NCBI GenBank assembly: GCA_018268915.1
Contig: JAFDVQ010000006.1
Coordinates: forward strand, 124,001-188,000
Direction of reading: 5' to 3'
DNA length: 64,000 nt
Source of the DNA: Acidobacteriota bacterium
Lineage (GTDB): Bacteria; Acidobacteriota; Terriglobia; Terriglobales; Acidobacteriaceae
The notes under the pieces are model-generated. The model was given only the letters and a program-made list of their open reading frames with translations, had not been told where the DNA came from and did not search any database. Position numbers and translations under genes: made by a program. Positions 11,101 to 18,805 of this stretch are shown here, in pieces; position 1 is the stretch's first letter; the number at the start of each line of letters is the position of its first letter.

Positions 11101-11612
11101 TGGCTGAAGCCAGGCATCTCCTCGCCAATCAGAGCGACATCTACTTCTGGCTGGGTGAGGCATTCCATCGCCTGGGTGACGAAGAGACAGCCCATGTATG
11201 GTGGCTCCGTGCTTCAATGCAGAAAGGCGACTTTCAGCAAATGTCTGTGCAGGATGTCTCCGACATGACGTTCTGGACGGGCCTTGCACTTCAGCGCTTG
11301 GGGAGGAAGGACGAATCCGAAGCTCTCTTCAACCGCATCTATGAGTACTCAGTGAAACTTGAGGCGACTCCGCCGAAGATCGACTACTTCGCCACATCTC
11401 TCCCCGCGATGCTCCTCTTTAATGAAGACCTCGAACGACGCAACCGCATTGCCGCGCTGTTCCTTCGCGCACAAGCTCTGGCCGGGTTGACTCGCATTGA
11501 TGAGTCCGAGGCTCTATTGAACGAAGTAGTTCAGCTCGACTGCAGCAACGGCGGAGCTGCTGACCTTCTTAACAGGGCTGGAAGCCTTGCCCTTCAGGCC
11601 AAACGTTCATGA
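8166..11612 (+). CDS. DUF5107 and tetratricopeptide-repeat protein
   Basis: A large (about 1148-residue) protein without a signal peptide. The first 450 residues resemble DUF5107, a beta-rich domain similar to carbohydrate mutarotase/galactose-binding folds (segments such as LRLMILPEIGGRIHIGYDK and GGVEFNWPQHHRP). From about residue 530 to the end there are many TPR units, for example around 555-620, 640-700, 810-860 and 985-1040. DUF5107 proteins in acidobacteria usually sit beside sugar transport or catabolism genes, which fits the downstream sugar porter whose ATG overlaps this stop. The start is uncertain: the frame begins with TTG at 8166, there is another TTG at 8202, and neither has a clear ribosome-binding site. 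A catalytic role is not demonstrated. Confidence 0.8.
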   Translation: MSTSSTKSGASNLPETAEGAKPSTHCLFLPDAPSSLTDPVKAWEQDVEIFTYTPGTPERNPMFLERRVYQGSSGKVYPLPFIDRIATAPEPRRWKAIHIENEFLRLMILPEIGGRIHIGYDKTTGYDFFYRQNIIKPALVGLAGPWISGGVEFNWPQHHRPATFMPVSTEIERASDGSITVWCSDHDPMQRMKGMHGICLHPGRAVVELKVRLYNRTPFTQTFLWWANVATRVHENYQSFFPKDVRFVADHAKRAITSFPLSDRAYYGVNYSDRAQNGVPADEAPGQFVPDGSYPANDLSWYANIPVPTSYMITGTKQDFFGGYDHKDQAGVVHVANHHVSPGKKQWTWGNHEFGYAWDRNLTDRDGPYIELMAGVYTDNQPDFSYLSPWETKTFCQNWYPIHAIGTPVVANLDAAISVKRESNILRIGVYVTAPVTDTSVVLKIDGIEAARWHRDITIAGPAVFEYPHLSTHQFTDLAVSLCAGRRLLIEYDSAQILPASPPIVAKEPKPPEEIDSIEELYLTGLHLEQYRHATRMPDAYWREGLRRDPGESRILNALGLRHLRRGEFEQAAEHFRYAIARLTALNPNPRDGEAYYNLGLASRYLALNKEAYDAFYKATWNAAWRGPAFLALAECDAASQQWTTAIDHLQRSVRADADNLNARNLLSIALRESGEPEAADLAIDEILSIDPLDITARWRKGILPANGQERLDIAFDFIRAGLHEQARSVLQAADLSAQDGSLPIMLFTLAYVQEKLADPQAVQSLERAATSSLDYCFPHRLEEMIVLEWALARVSEVWMPSYLLGNLYYDRRRYDEAIHCWERAAKGNPSFATVHRNLGIAYFNVRQDLNSAFKSFEAAFAADRNDARVLYERDQLWKRVGRSTENRLSELLQYPALVESRDDVSVEVATLLNQFGKPDEALKLLLSRQFQPWEGGEGLVLGQYVRARLLLGRHSLDRGDYSEGRNHFLTALQSPTNLAEARHLLANQSDIYFWLGEAFHRLGDEETAHVWWLRASMQKGDFQQMSVQDVSDMTFWTGLALQRLGRKDESEALFNRIYEYSVKLEATPPKIDYFATSLPAMLLFNEDLERRNRIAALFLRAQALAGLTRIDESEALLNEVVQLDCSNGGAADLLNRAGSLALQAKRS

Positions 11613-13027
11613 TGCAGACTCCGCCTGTAAACCCACCCAATCCGTCCGCGCAACCCGATCTTCATCTTGGCTACATTTGCACCATCGCGTTCATCGCAGC
11701 GCTAGGCGGTCTTCTTTTTGGCTATGACTGGGTTGTCATAGGCGGTGCCAAGCCCTTCTACGAGGTCTTCTTCCATCTCACGTCCGAGGCGCAGATTGGG
11801 TGGGCAAACAGCTGTGCGCTTCTCGGCTGCTTCGTCGGCTCTCTCCTTGCCGGTCCTGCCGCCGATCGTTTCGGCCGGAAAAAGCTGCTCATCTTCTCCG
11901 CATTGTTGTTCGCCGTCTCCTCCGTCTTCACTGGCTGGGCTCAAACCTTCAACGTCTTCATCGTGTGGCGCATCATCGGCGGTGGCGCCATCGGTCTGGC
12001 ATCGAACGTCTCGCCGATGTACATCGCCGAGATCAGCCCGGCCCAATGGCGAGGGCGGCTGGTCAGCCTGAATCAACTCGCGATCGTTATTGGGATTCTT
12101 GCCGCTCAAGTTGTCAATTGGCGTATCGCTGAAGCGATTTCCGACGCGACCGTACTCCCAACATCGTGGAACGCACAGTACGGCTGGCGCTGGATGTTCA
12201 CCGCGGTTGCCATACCTGCTGTCTTATTCCTGCTCTCCGCTCCGATCATCCCGGAGAGTCCCCGGTGGCTCGTCGCTAAGAACAATCTGCAACGCGCTCT
12301 CGGTGTATTGAAACGACTTGGCGGATCCGACTACGCACAATCGGAGCTGTCCGCCATTCAGCAAGCGCTCGCCGCTCCTCATCAGAGTACGGGCTGGCGC
12401 GACCTACTTTCCGGGAACAGCGGCAAACTTCTTGCCATCGGAGCAGCTCTGGCCGTCCTTCAGCAGTGGAGCGGCATCAACATCCTCTTCAACTATGCGC
12501 AAGAGGTCTACCGCAGCGCAGGCTATGGCGTCAGCGACATCTTGTTCAATATCGTCATAACCGGTGCAATCAACCTCGTCTTCACGGTTATAGCGATGCT
12601 GCTGGTTGATAGCATCGGCCGGCGAAGGCTTATGATCGTCGGCTGCATCGCCGTAGGTGCATCGCATCTGGCCGCCAGCCTGGCATATCGTTCCCATGCG
12701 CGAGGCACGTGGGTGCTCGCCCTGACTCTGTGTGCGATCGCGTTCTATGCGATGTCCCTGGCACCTGTCACCTGGGTGCTTATCACCGAAATCTTCCCCA
12801 ATCGCATGCGCGCGTCTGCGGTCTCTGTCTCTGTCGCGACATTGTGGGTCGCTTCATTTCTGCTCACCTACACGTTTCCGCTGCTGAACCGGGCGATCGG
12901 AACGTCAGGCACATTCCTCATCTACGCAGACATCTGCCTGGCCGGTGCCTTCTTTGTGTCCGCGGCCGTTCCAGAGACGAACGGTGTTTCCCTGGAAGCC
13001 CTGGAGGAGACAACCATCCACCGCTAG
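11609..13027 (+). CDS. Sugar porter family MFS transporter
   Basis: A 472-residue, 12-helix major-facilitator protein of the sugar-porter subfamily. The diagnostic motifs are present: RFGRKK between helices 2 and 3, PESPRWL after helix 6, DSIGRRRL between helices 8 and 9, and PETNGVSLE at the C-terminus. Members import hexoses or pentoses by proton symport. The start ATG overlaps the stop of the DUF5107-TPR gene by four bases (ATGA), so the two proteins are almost certainly made together. The pair looks like an uptake-and-processing unit for a sugar or a glycoside. It is convergent with the multicopper oxidase (34 bp between stops). Confidence 0.92.
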   Translation: MMQTPPVNPPNPSAQPDLHLGYICTIAFIAALGGLLFGYDWVVIGGAKPFYEVFFHLTSEAQIGWANSCALLGCFVGSLLAGPAADRFGRKKLLIFSALLFAVSSVFTGWAQTFNVFIVWRIIGGGAIGLASNVSPMYIAEISPAQWRGRLVSLNQLAIVIGILAAQVVNWRIAEAISDATVLPTSWNAQYGWRWMFTAVAIPAVLFLLSAPIIPESPRWLVAKNNLQRALGVLKRLGGSDYAQSELSAIQQALAAPHQSTGWRDLLSGNSGKLLAIGAALAVLQQWSGINILFNYAQEVYRSAGYGVSDILFNIVITGAINLVFTVIAMLLVDSIGRRRLMIVGCIAVGASHLAASLAYRSHARGTWVLALTLCAIAFYAMSLAPVTWVLITEIFPNRMRASAVSVSVATLWVASFLLTYTFPLLNRAIGTSGTFLIYADICLAGAFFVSAAVPETNGVSLEALEETTIHR

Positions 13028-13061
13028 TTGAGACTGACGATCAAGATGGAAAAACCGGGTT

Positions 13062-14732
13062 CTACGGAATGACCAGATAAGGCCGCATCATGTCGTTATC
13101 CTCATGTTCCAGCATGTGGCAGTGAAACACGTATCTGCCGGTATAACCTTCGAACTTCACCAGAATCGAAAGAATTTCGTTGGGTAGAACGATTGCAGTG
13201 TCTTTCCATCCAGATTCTCCCGGCGACGGAAGGCGCTCCTCGCCAACCGGCTGAATGTTCCCCTTGGTGAACTGCGGGTAATCAAACCCTTGCCGGTGCA
13301 GGATCTGAAATTGCACCAGGTGAAGGTGCATCGGATGTGCATCTTCCGTTGTGTTGATGAAACGCCACTTTTCGAGAGTCCCAAGCTTTACGACTTCTGA
13401 GACCGGATCGTCATAACCCTTCTCGTTGATCCTTACGCCCAGCGATCTTCCCTGCTGGTCCATCTGCTCCACCAGTAAGAAGTCTCTCGACTTCACTGCG
13501 TCCTTCTCCGAATACCGGATGAATGGAGTTGGCGCGCCAACCTTGACTGTCTTCGACACTGCCTTGACTGCCTTTCGATCAAGCACGACACGAAATTGCA
13601 TCAGCTCTTCCAGCCGGGGTGCATGCATCCCCATCGAAGCCCATCCTGGATACGGAGCCGCTGCGTTATTCATCAGCGTGACCGTCTTGCCTTCGAACCC
13701 CGTGAAGTCAACAAGCAGATCGGCGCGCTCTGCCGGGCCGAGCAGGATTGACCGTTTGGTTTCCGGCTTTGGCAGCAGGCCTCCATCTGACCCAATCTGA
13801 GAGAACATCAAGAGAGATGGAATATCCGCAGCGCGCCTGGCCAGATTGAAACGTAGATCAAAGAACCGCGTGTTGGCGCCGTTCAAAACGCGCAGGCGAT
13901 ACAAACGCGGCTCAACATTCAGGTAAGGACAGATTTTCCCGTTGATCACGGGACATTTGCCCAGGAATTCAGGTCCCCAGATCCCCGGAGCCAAAGGCAC
14001 GCCGTCGTCGTTCATCGGCGCATAAACAAGCTGGCCTTTATCATCCACTGTGCGATCCTGCACGACCAGGGGAATCTCATAGTCTCCTGCAGGCAAACTG
14101 AGGCTCTGTTCTTCTCCATCCCGCAACAAATACAGACCGGAAAGTCCGGCGTATACGTTCAGTCGCGTGATACCCACTGCGTGATCGTGATACCAGAGTG
14201 TCGCGGCCTGTTGTTCGTTCGGATAGATATAGCGAACGCTCTTGCCTGGAGTGAACCATTTCTCTGGAAGCCCGTCACTCTCCGATGTTGTGCGTGCGCC
14301 GTGCAGGTGCGGCACAGTGCGAACCGCAGGCGTCGGTGGCATGCCGCCGTGGATATGAGGATCGACCTTGAATAAATGATCTTCTGGAAGGGAATTTTCC
14401 CAGATGATCTCAACGCGTTCTCCGCGGGCCGCCTCAATAGTTGGACCCGGATATAGCCCTTCGTACCCCCAAATCTTCGCCTGTGGAAGGGAGGAATGCA
14501 TTCCATGCAGGCTCTCTTTCATCCGGACATGGTAGACGGCTCTGAACTTACGCCTCTCAATGGGAGCGAGAAGTTTCGGAATCGGAAGTTGGTCTACGAA
14601 CCCAAACAGTGTTGGAGCGTCTGGATCCTCATGCGGACCAGCAACGCCTGCCTGAGATAAGAGCTTGCGCGATGCAAGGAGAGAATAGGCGGCAGCCTGA
14701 TTTATAAGATCTCGCCGGCTAAGGAAAGACAT
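13062..14732 (-). CDS. Multicopper oxidase (CotA-like), Tat-exported
   Basis: A 556-residue protein with a three-cupredoxin layout. The copper sites are visible: the HIHG/HLHG pair near residues 125-145, WYHDHA near 180, HPMHLH near 475 and the C-terminal HCHMLEHEDNDM near 535, which provides the Cys and the axial Met of the type-1 copper. The order and the sequence around the sites are closest to the CotA laccase/bilirubin-oxidase type. The N-terminal SRRDLI followed by a hydrophobic stretch looks like a Tat signal. Family members oxidise phenols, bilirubin, Cu(I) or Fe(II). It lies 67 bp downstream of the PKHD hydroxylase on the same strand, so it is probably part of the metal cluster. Confidence 0.9.
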   Translation of the reverse strand: MSFLSRRDLINQAAAYSLLASRKLLSQAGVAGPHEDPDAPTLFGFVDQLPIPKLLAPIERRKFRAVYHVRMKESLHGMHSSLPQAKIWGYEGLYPGPTIEAARGERVEIIWENSLPEDHLFKVDPHIHGGMPPTPAVRTVPHLHGARTTSESDGLPEKWFTPGKSVRYIYPNEQQAATLWYHDHAVGITRLNVYAGLSGLYLLRDGEEQSLSLPAGDYEIPLVVQDRTVDDKGQLVYAPMNDDGVPLAPGIWGPEFLGKCPVINGKICPYLNVEPRLYRLRVLNGANTRFFDLRFNLARRAADIPSLLMFSQIGSDGGLLPKPETKRSILLGPAERADLLVDFTGFEGKTVTLMNNAAAPYPGWASMGMHAPRLEELMQFRVVLDRKAVKAVSKTVKVGAPTPFIRYSEKDAVKSRDFLLVEQMDQQGRSLGVRINEKGYDDPVSEVVKLGTLEKWRFINTTEDAHPMHLHLVQFQILHRQGFDYPQFTKGNIQPVGEERLPSPGESGWKDTAIVLPNEILSILVKFEGYTGRYVFHCHMLEHEDNDMMRPYLVIP

Positions 14733-14799
14733 TTCACCTCTCTGCCTTATGCGTGTAACAGCTCACATCTCGTTTCATAGCGTGGAACATCATTTTGGC

Positions 14800-15480
14800 T
14801 CACATCTCCGCCCAGCGCCGTAGCAGATTGTGATACACACCCGTTAGCTGCACACCGGTCTGACTGCCTGGCAAATCCTTCGCCAATCGTTGAATCGCGC
14901 CATCCAGGTCGTAGAGCAGCGTCCGGTCTTGGTCAGCGCGGATCATACTTTGAATCCAAAAAAACGAGGAAACCCGCGCTCCTCGCGTGACCGGTGTTAC
15001 ACGGTGCAGGCTCGTTGCCGGATATAGAACAATGTGGCCTGCCGGCAACTTGACACTGTGCGTACCGTAGGTATCTTCGACGAGCAGTTCGCCGCCATCG
15101 TAGTTCTCTGGCGCGGTCAAAAACAGTGTTGCAGAAACATCAGTGCGAATCCGCTGCCCCGTCGTGGCGAACGCCCGGATAGCCGTGTCAACATGCGTTC
15201 CAAAGTGTCCCCCACCCGTATAGCGATTGAACATAGGCGGAAAGACTTTCAATGGGAGCGCTGCGGACATGAAGAGCGGGGATCGAGCGAGAGCCGAAAG
15301 AACCATCTCGCCCAGTTTCACCGCAACTGGATGCCCTTCCGGCAGTTGCAGGTTCTCTTTGACCGCCTGCGCCTGGTAGCCTGCAGTCACTTTGCCATCG
15401 ATCCACTCGGCCGCATCAAGGGCCGACCTGGCGTGTGCAATCTCTTCGGCACTCAAGACATCCGGAATCGTAATCAGCAT
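14800..15480 (-). CDS. PKHD-type Fe(II)/2-oxoglutarate hydroxylase (PiuC/YbiX family)
   Basis: A 226-residue protein. The facial triad is visible as HxD in the FGTHVDTA segment near residue 96 and the His in SLHRVTPV near residue 158, followed by an Arg for 2-oxoglutarate binding in the GARVSSFFW segment. The family is usually encoded beside TonB-dependent siderophore receptors, and that is the case here: the receptor gene ends 60 bp upstream on the same strand. The biochemical substrate of this family is not well established; a role in iron acquisition is inferred from this conserved neighbourhood. Confidence 0.93.
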   Translation of the reverse strand: MLITIPDVLSAEEIAHARSALDAAEWIDGKVTAGYQAQAVKENLQLPEGHPVAVKLGEMVLSALARSPLFMSAALPLKVFPPMFNRYTGGGHFGTHVDTAIRAFATTGQRIRTDVSATLFLTAPENYDGGELLVEDTYGTHSVKLPAGHIVLYPATSLHRVTPVTRGARVSSFFWIQSMIRADQDRTLLYDLDGAIQRLAKDLPGSQTGVQLTGVYHNLLRRWAEM

Positions 15481-15539
15481 AAATACAACACTCCAAAAAG
15501 ATCAGATCGCAGCTCTACGTTTGCGCGAAACGGCTCGGT

Positions 15540-18155
15540 CTACTTGAACCTGTAATTGACGCCGAACAACGCACTGGCTCCCGCACCCGGAACGAGGTGG
15601 CTGGGATGCGGAAGATCGATGTAGAAACGATCAAGCAGGTTGTTGAGATTGGCCTGGAACTCAAACCTTTCCCCGATTGGCCGCTTCACCATCGCGCCGA
15701 AGACCCAATAGCTTGGTACCTGCTTCGTCGCCACGCTGGTTACCACATACCCGGGTCCATTTGGATTGGGCACGAATCCGGTCGGTACAAATGGCACAGT
15801 CGAGCTCGCCGTCCGGCTTCCGACGTAGTTGCCGCCGAACCCTCCGTTGAGCCGCCAGGGCAAGCGATGGGTCACAAACAGGTTGAAAGTCTGTTTTGGG
15901 ACATTCGCAAGAGGATGGCCAACAGCCGCCGGAAAGAACTGCGAAAAAATCACGGCGCTATCAATGTATGCGTATCCAACAACAAGGTCCATTCCGTGGG
16001 GCAAACGGCCAACTGTGCTAAGCTGCACACCCTTCACCAGCTGATTTCCGGCGGCAACAATCTGGTTGGAGTTCGTAGGACTGGTTTCATGGGAATTATC
16101 CTTCTCAGTGCGGAACCACGCGCCCTCCGTCAGTAGGCGGTCATTGAGGAAGCTCCACTTGGCGCCCGCTTCATACGATTGGTTTTCTTCCGGCGCAACG
16201 TTGCCGTTCACCAACCCGACACTCAGGCTGAGGGACTCCGCATCGGGATTCCAGCTCGTTCCGTAATCGAAATAGACACTGCCATGCGTTGAAGGCTTGT
16301 ATACAAACGCCGCTCTGTAGCTGGGCTGCTGGTCGAGCCTGCTGATCGGTCCAACCTGCGCAGTCACTGTCCCGCCCGCTGGCGGCGTCGGTTGATACAG
16401 GTTGTAGTCGGTGTCGAAGTGATCCCATCGTAAACCGCCCGTCAACTCAAAGCGGCGCCCGAGTTTTACCGTGTCGATGAGATAGAACCCGACGCTCTTC
16501 GATTTCGTGTGAACGATGGATGTAATGTACCCGGTCCCTGCGAATGGTTCATGCTCGTTGGGGTGAAGCAGACTGGTAGACGGAACCGTATTGATCTTGT
16601 TAAGCGTGTAGCTATACCGGATCGGGTTTGAGATCTCCTGCCCTCCCTCTGCGCCGGCAACAAAGGCGTGATGAGTCTTGCCAATGTCGAACCTTGACGT
16701 TAGCTCGAGCTGATCCCAGAGCATCCCTTCCACGCTCTTCACCTGGATTTGATTTCGGTTCACCTGCGTTATCTGATCCGCAGGTGTCGATGAAGTATAT
16801 GGGCAAGCAAGGGTAGAGTTGTACGAGAGCGTCGGCAGCGACGCAACGATGCCGCCGACAGGCACACTAAGCGACGCGTTCGAGCAGATCTGTGGTTCCG
16901 TGATCTGCGCCCTGCGTGGATAGTTCGCCGCACGGCCAATCATGTGCACGTTCAAGCTGGGTGTGAACTCGTGTTCGACCTTCAACGTAAGAATGTCGTC
17001 GTTCGTCTTCAAGTCGTTCTTGTCGGCGAATCCGAAGTAGCTGTGGCGGTCTGCTGGTGCAACCGTATTGAAGAGCCATGGCAGTCCGTAGTCCGGTGTG
17101 TCGTTTTCTGAGAGATGCTCGTAACTCAGAGTGGCTGGGGTCTTGGATCCAAGGCCGATCGAAACGGAAGGCGCAACCCCGAACCGTCGTACTTCGGCTG
17201 CATCCCGGCCGGCAACACCGGCTTCTTCCGCCATGACATTCAAACGGAGTGCTGTGCCTCCAAGCTTCTTTTCAAGTGGGCTGTTGAGATCGGCGGTGAG
17301 TCTCCGTGTGAGGTCAGTGCCGAACTGAGTTTGCACATTGACGAACTTCTCAACGCCCGGGATCTTGCTCTCCTGATTGACAACGCCGCCTGTCGATCCG
17401 CGTCCGAACTGAATGCCCGCGGGTCCTTCAAGAGCATCCACTTGCTCAAAATTGAATGAATCGCGATAGTAGCTGCCGAAGTCGCGTATTCCGTCGAGAA
17501 AAATATCGTTACGTGCTGTGAAGCCGCGGATCGTCAGGTTGTCTCCTTGCGCGCCTGCCTCGCCCGCTGCCAGACTGATGCCCGGTACATTGCGAAGCGT
17601 GTCGCGAAGCGTAGAAAGCCCCTGATCCTGCATCACAAACTGCGGAACAACCGTTACGCTTTGCGGAGTATCAAGGAGCGGCTCCGGGAACTTCTCCATT
17701 GCGACAGAACCGGCAACTGAGGCGTTGACAGAGACAGAGTCGCGCGCCTGTACCCCGATCACCACGGTCTCTCTGTCCTCAAATCGAAAATTCAAACCAG
17801 TGCCGCTTAGAATCAAGCGCAGCGCGTCCTCTTCCCGGTATAAGCCAGTCACTCCCTGCGAGTTGAATCCAGCGAGAGTGCCGTCTGGAAGCACAAGCTT
17901 GACCTTCAATCCCGTTGTTTTCTCGAATGAGTTGAGCGCTTGATCCAAAGGTCCCGCAGCAATATCAAATTTCTTTAGAGGTAGCGCCGCCGGGGCTGCA
18001 CCATCCACCGTTGGAGGATTCCTCTCAGCAGCCCGTGCCGGCCGTGTCCCTCCGAATGCCGCATAAGCCGCCAATGTTCCCATCGCAAGAAATTCACGAT
18101 GGATTACTCGAATTCTTCTTCTGCGCACGAACTTGTTCTGGCGCTTCTGCTTCAT
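15540..18155 (-). CDS. TonB-dependent siderophore receptor with N-terminal STN signalling domain
   Basis: An outer-membrane receptor of 871 residues. After an Arg/Lys-rich N-terminus and hydrophobic segment there is a secretin/TonB short N-terminal (STN) domain (about residues 60-130). A plug follows (QSVTVVPQFVMQDQG and an IRGFTARNDIFLDGIRD segment), then a 22-strand-type barrel ending in NYRFK with terminal aromatic character. This is the FhuA/FpvA-like layout. The STN domain usually contacts an anti-sigma factor, but no FecR/FecI pair is visible nearby. The ATG at 18155 is preceded by GGGAGGAAG, so it is preferred over the in-frame GTG at 18167. It leads an apparent operon with the PKHD hydroxylase and the multicopper oxidase. 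Confidence 0.93.
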   Translation of the reverse strand: MKQKRQNKFVRRRRIRVIHREFLAMGTLAAYAAFGGTRPARAAERNPPTVDGAAPAALPLKKFDIAAGPLDQALNSFEKTTGLKVKLVLPDGTLAGFNSQGVTGLYREEDALRLILSGTGLNFRFEDRETVVIGVQARDSVSVNASVAGSVAMEKFPEPLLDTPQSVTVVPQFVMQDQGLSTLRDTLRNVPGISLAAGEAGAQGDNLTIRGFTARNDIFLDGIRDFGSYYRDSFNFEQVDALEGPAGIQFGRGSTGGVVNQESKIPGVEKFVNVQTQFGTDLTRRLTADLNSPLEKKLGGTALRLNVMAEEAGVAGRDAAEVRRFGVAPSVSIGLGSKTPATLSYEHLSENDTPDYGLPWLFNTVAPADRHSYFGFADKNDLKTNDDILTLKVEHEFTPSLNVHMIGRAANYPRRAQITEPQICSNASLSVPVGGIVASLPTLSYNSTLACPYTSSTPADQITQVNRNQIQVKSVEGMLWDQLELTSRFDIGKTHHAFVAGAEGGQEISNPIRYSYTLNKINTVPSTSLLHPNEHEPFAGTGYITSIVHTKSKSVGFYLIDTVKLGRRFELTGGLRWDHFDTDYNLYQPTPPAGGTVTAQVGPISRLDQQPSYRAAFVYKPSTHGSVYFDYGTSWNPDAESLSLSVGLVNGNVAPEENQSYEAGAKWSFLNDRLLTEGAWFRTEKDNSHETSPTNSNQIVAAGNQLVKGVQLSTVGRLPHGMDLVVGYAYIDSAVIFSQFFPAAVGHPLANVPKQTFNLFVTHRLPWRLNGGFGGNYVGSRTASSTVPFVPTGFVPNPNGPGYVVTSVATKQVPSYWVFGAMVKRPIGERFEFQANLNNLLDRFYIDLPHPSHLVPGAGASALFGVNYRFK

Positions 18156-18805
18156 TCTTCCTCCCACAAAAACCCTGTTAGCGAAATCGAATCGCAGCCG
18201 TCACTTCTCGTCGCGTGCAAGCGCGACAACTTGAGTGCGTGAAACAGATCAGTAGTGGGATTGGTGCAGGAGCCGCAGTTGAAGAGCAGACCGCCCTATA
18301 ATGCAGACAGTCTGCAGCCTTCAACAGGCGGCAGTCGCCAGGGTTTCGCGGTCCTCCGCCAAGAGTCATCCGCGGAACCCTGGTCCCTTCACACATCCCA
18401 GGTCTCATGAACTGCGACCAAAATGGTCGCCCTTCTCAAATATATACGACATATTCAGTCCGATATCAACTTGTCTCGGAAACTGGCCGGATCACACTTC
18501 CGCCGTACCAGGACCTGATACCAGTCGGCAAGCTTTCATATCTGCTTCGCATGCCATAGCTCGAAGAAATCAGGAGACTCGGAAAAGGCTTCCCCGCGCC
18601 ATACCTACCGTTGGACATATACAGGAAGACGATCGGCTATTGCGTGAAGGACGCGGCTGGTTGTGTGCACCGGGAAGGCAAGATCGGTTCGAGCCCGGGC
18701 GCCGACCGAAATCCGCGATCGGCGAGGCGTGCTGCCCTATCGCAACCGGCTTGAACAGATCTGCCTGAAGACACCAAGTGAAATTCTCAGTTTCATATCT
18801 GCTGG
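18156..18805. other. Gene-free stretch between siderophore receptor and M28 peptidase
   Basis: About 650 bp with no convincing gene. A 155-codon open frame on the plus strand (18301-18768) has no ribosome-binding site and a low-complexity, Arg/Ser/Pro-rich product without family character. The stretch should contain the promoter of the receptor operon. An AT-rich patch around 18436-18455 and the inverted repeat at 18414-18430 are the only structured elements I see. Confidence 0.6.
18414..18430. promoter_or_regulatory. 7-bp perfect inverted repeat, possible operator
   Basis: GCGACCA and TGGTCGC are separated by AAA. It lies about 260 bp upstream of the siderophore receptor start and just before an AT-rich patch. 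It does not look like a Fur box. A regulator site is possible, and chance cannot be excluded for a repeat this short. Confidence 0.3.

Noticed and set aside
18686..18695. GGTTCGAGCC, a tRNA T-loop-like string
   Set aside because: Flanking bases do not pair into a T-arm, and no acceptor, D or anticodon arms can be drawn around it.
18301..18768. 155-codon plus-strand frame in the gap before the M28 gene
   Set aside because: No ribosome-binding site, low-complexity product and no family character; treated as non-coding.
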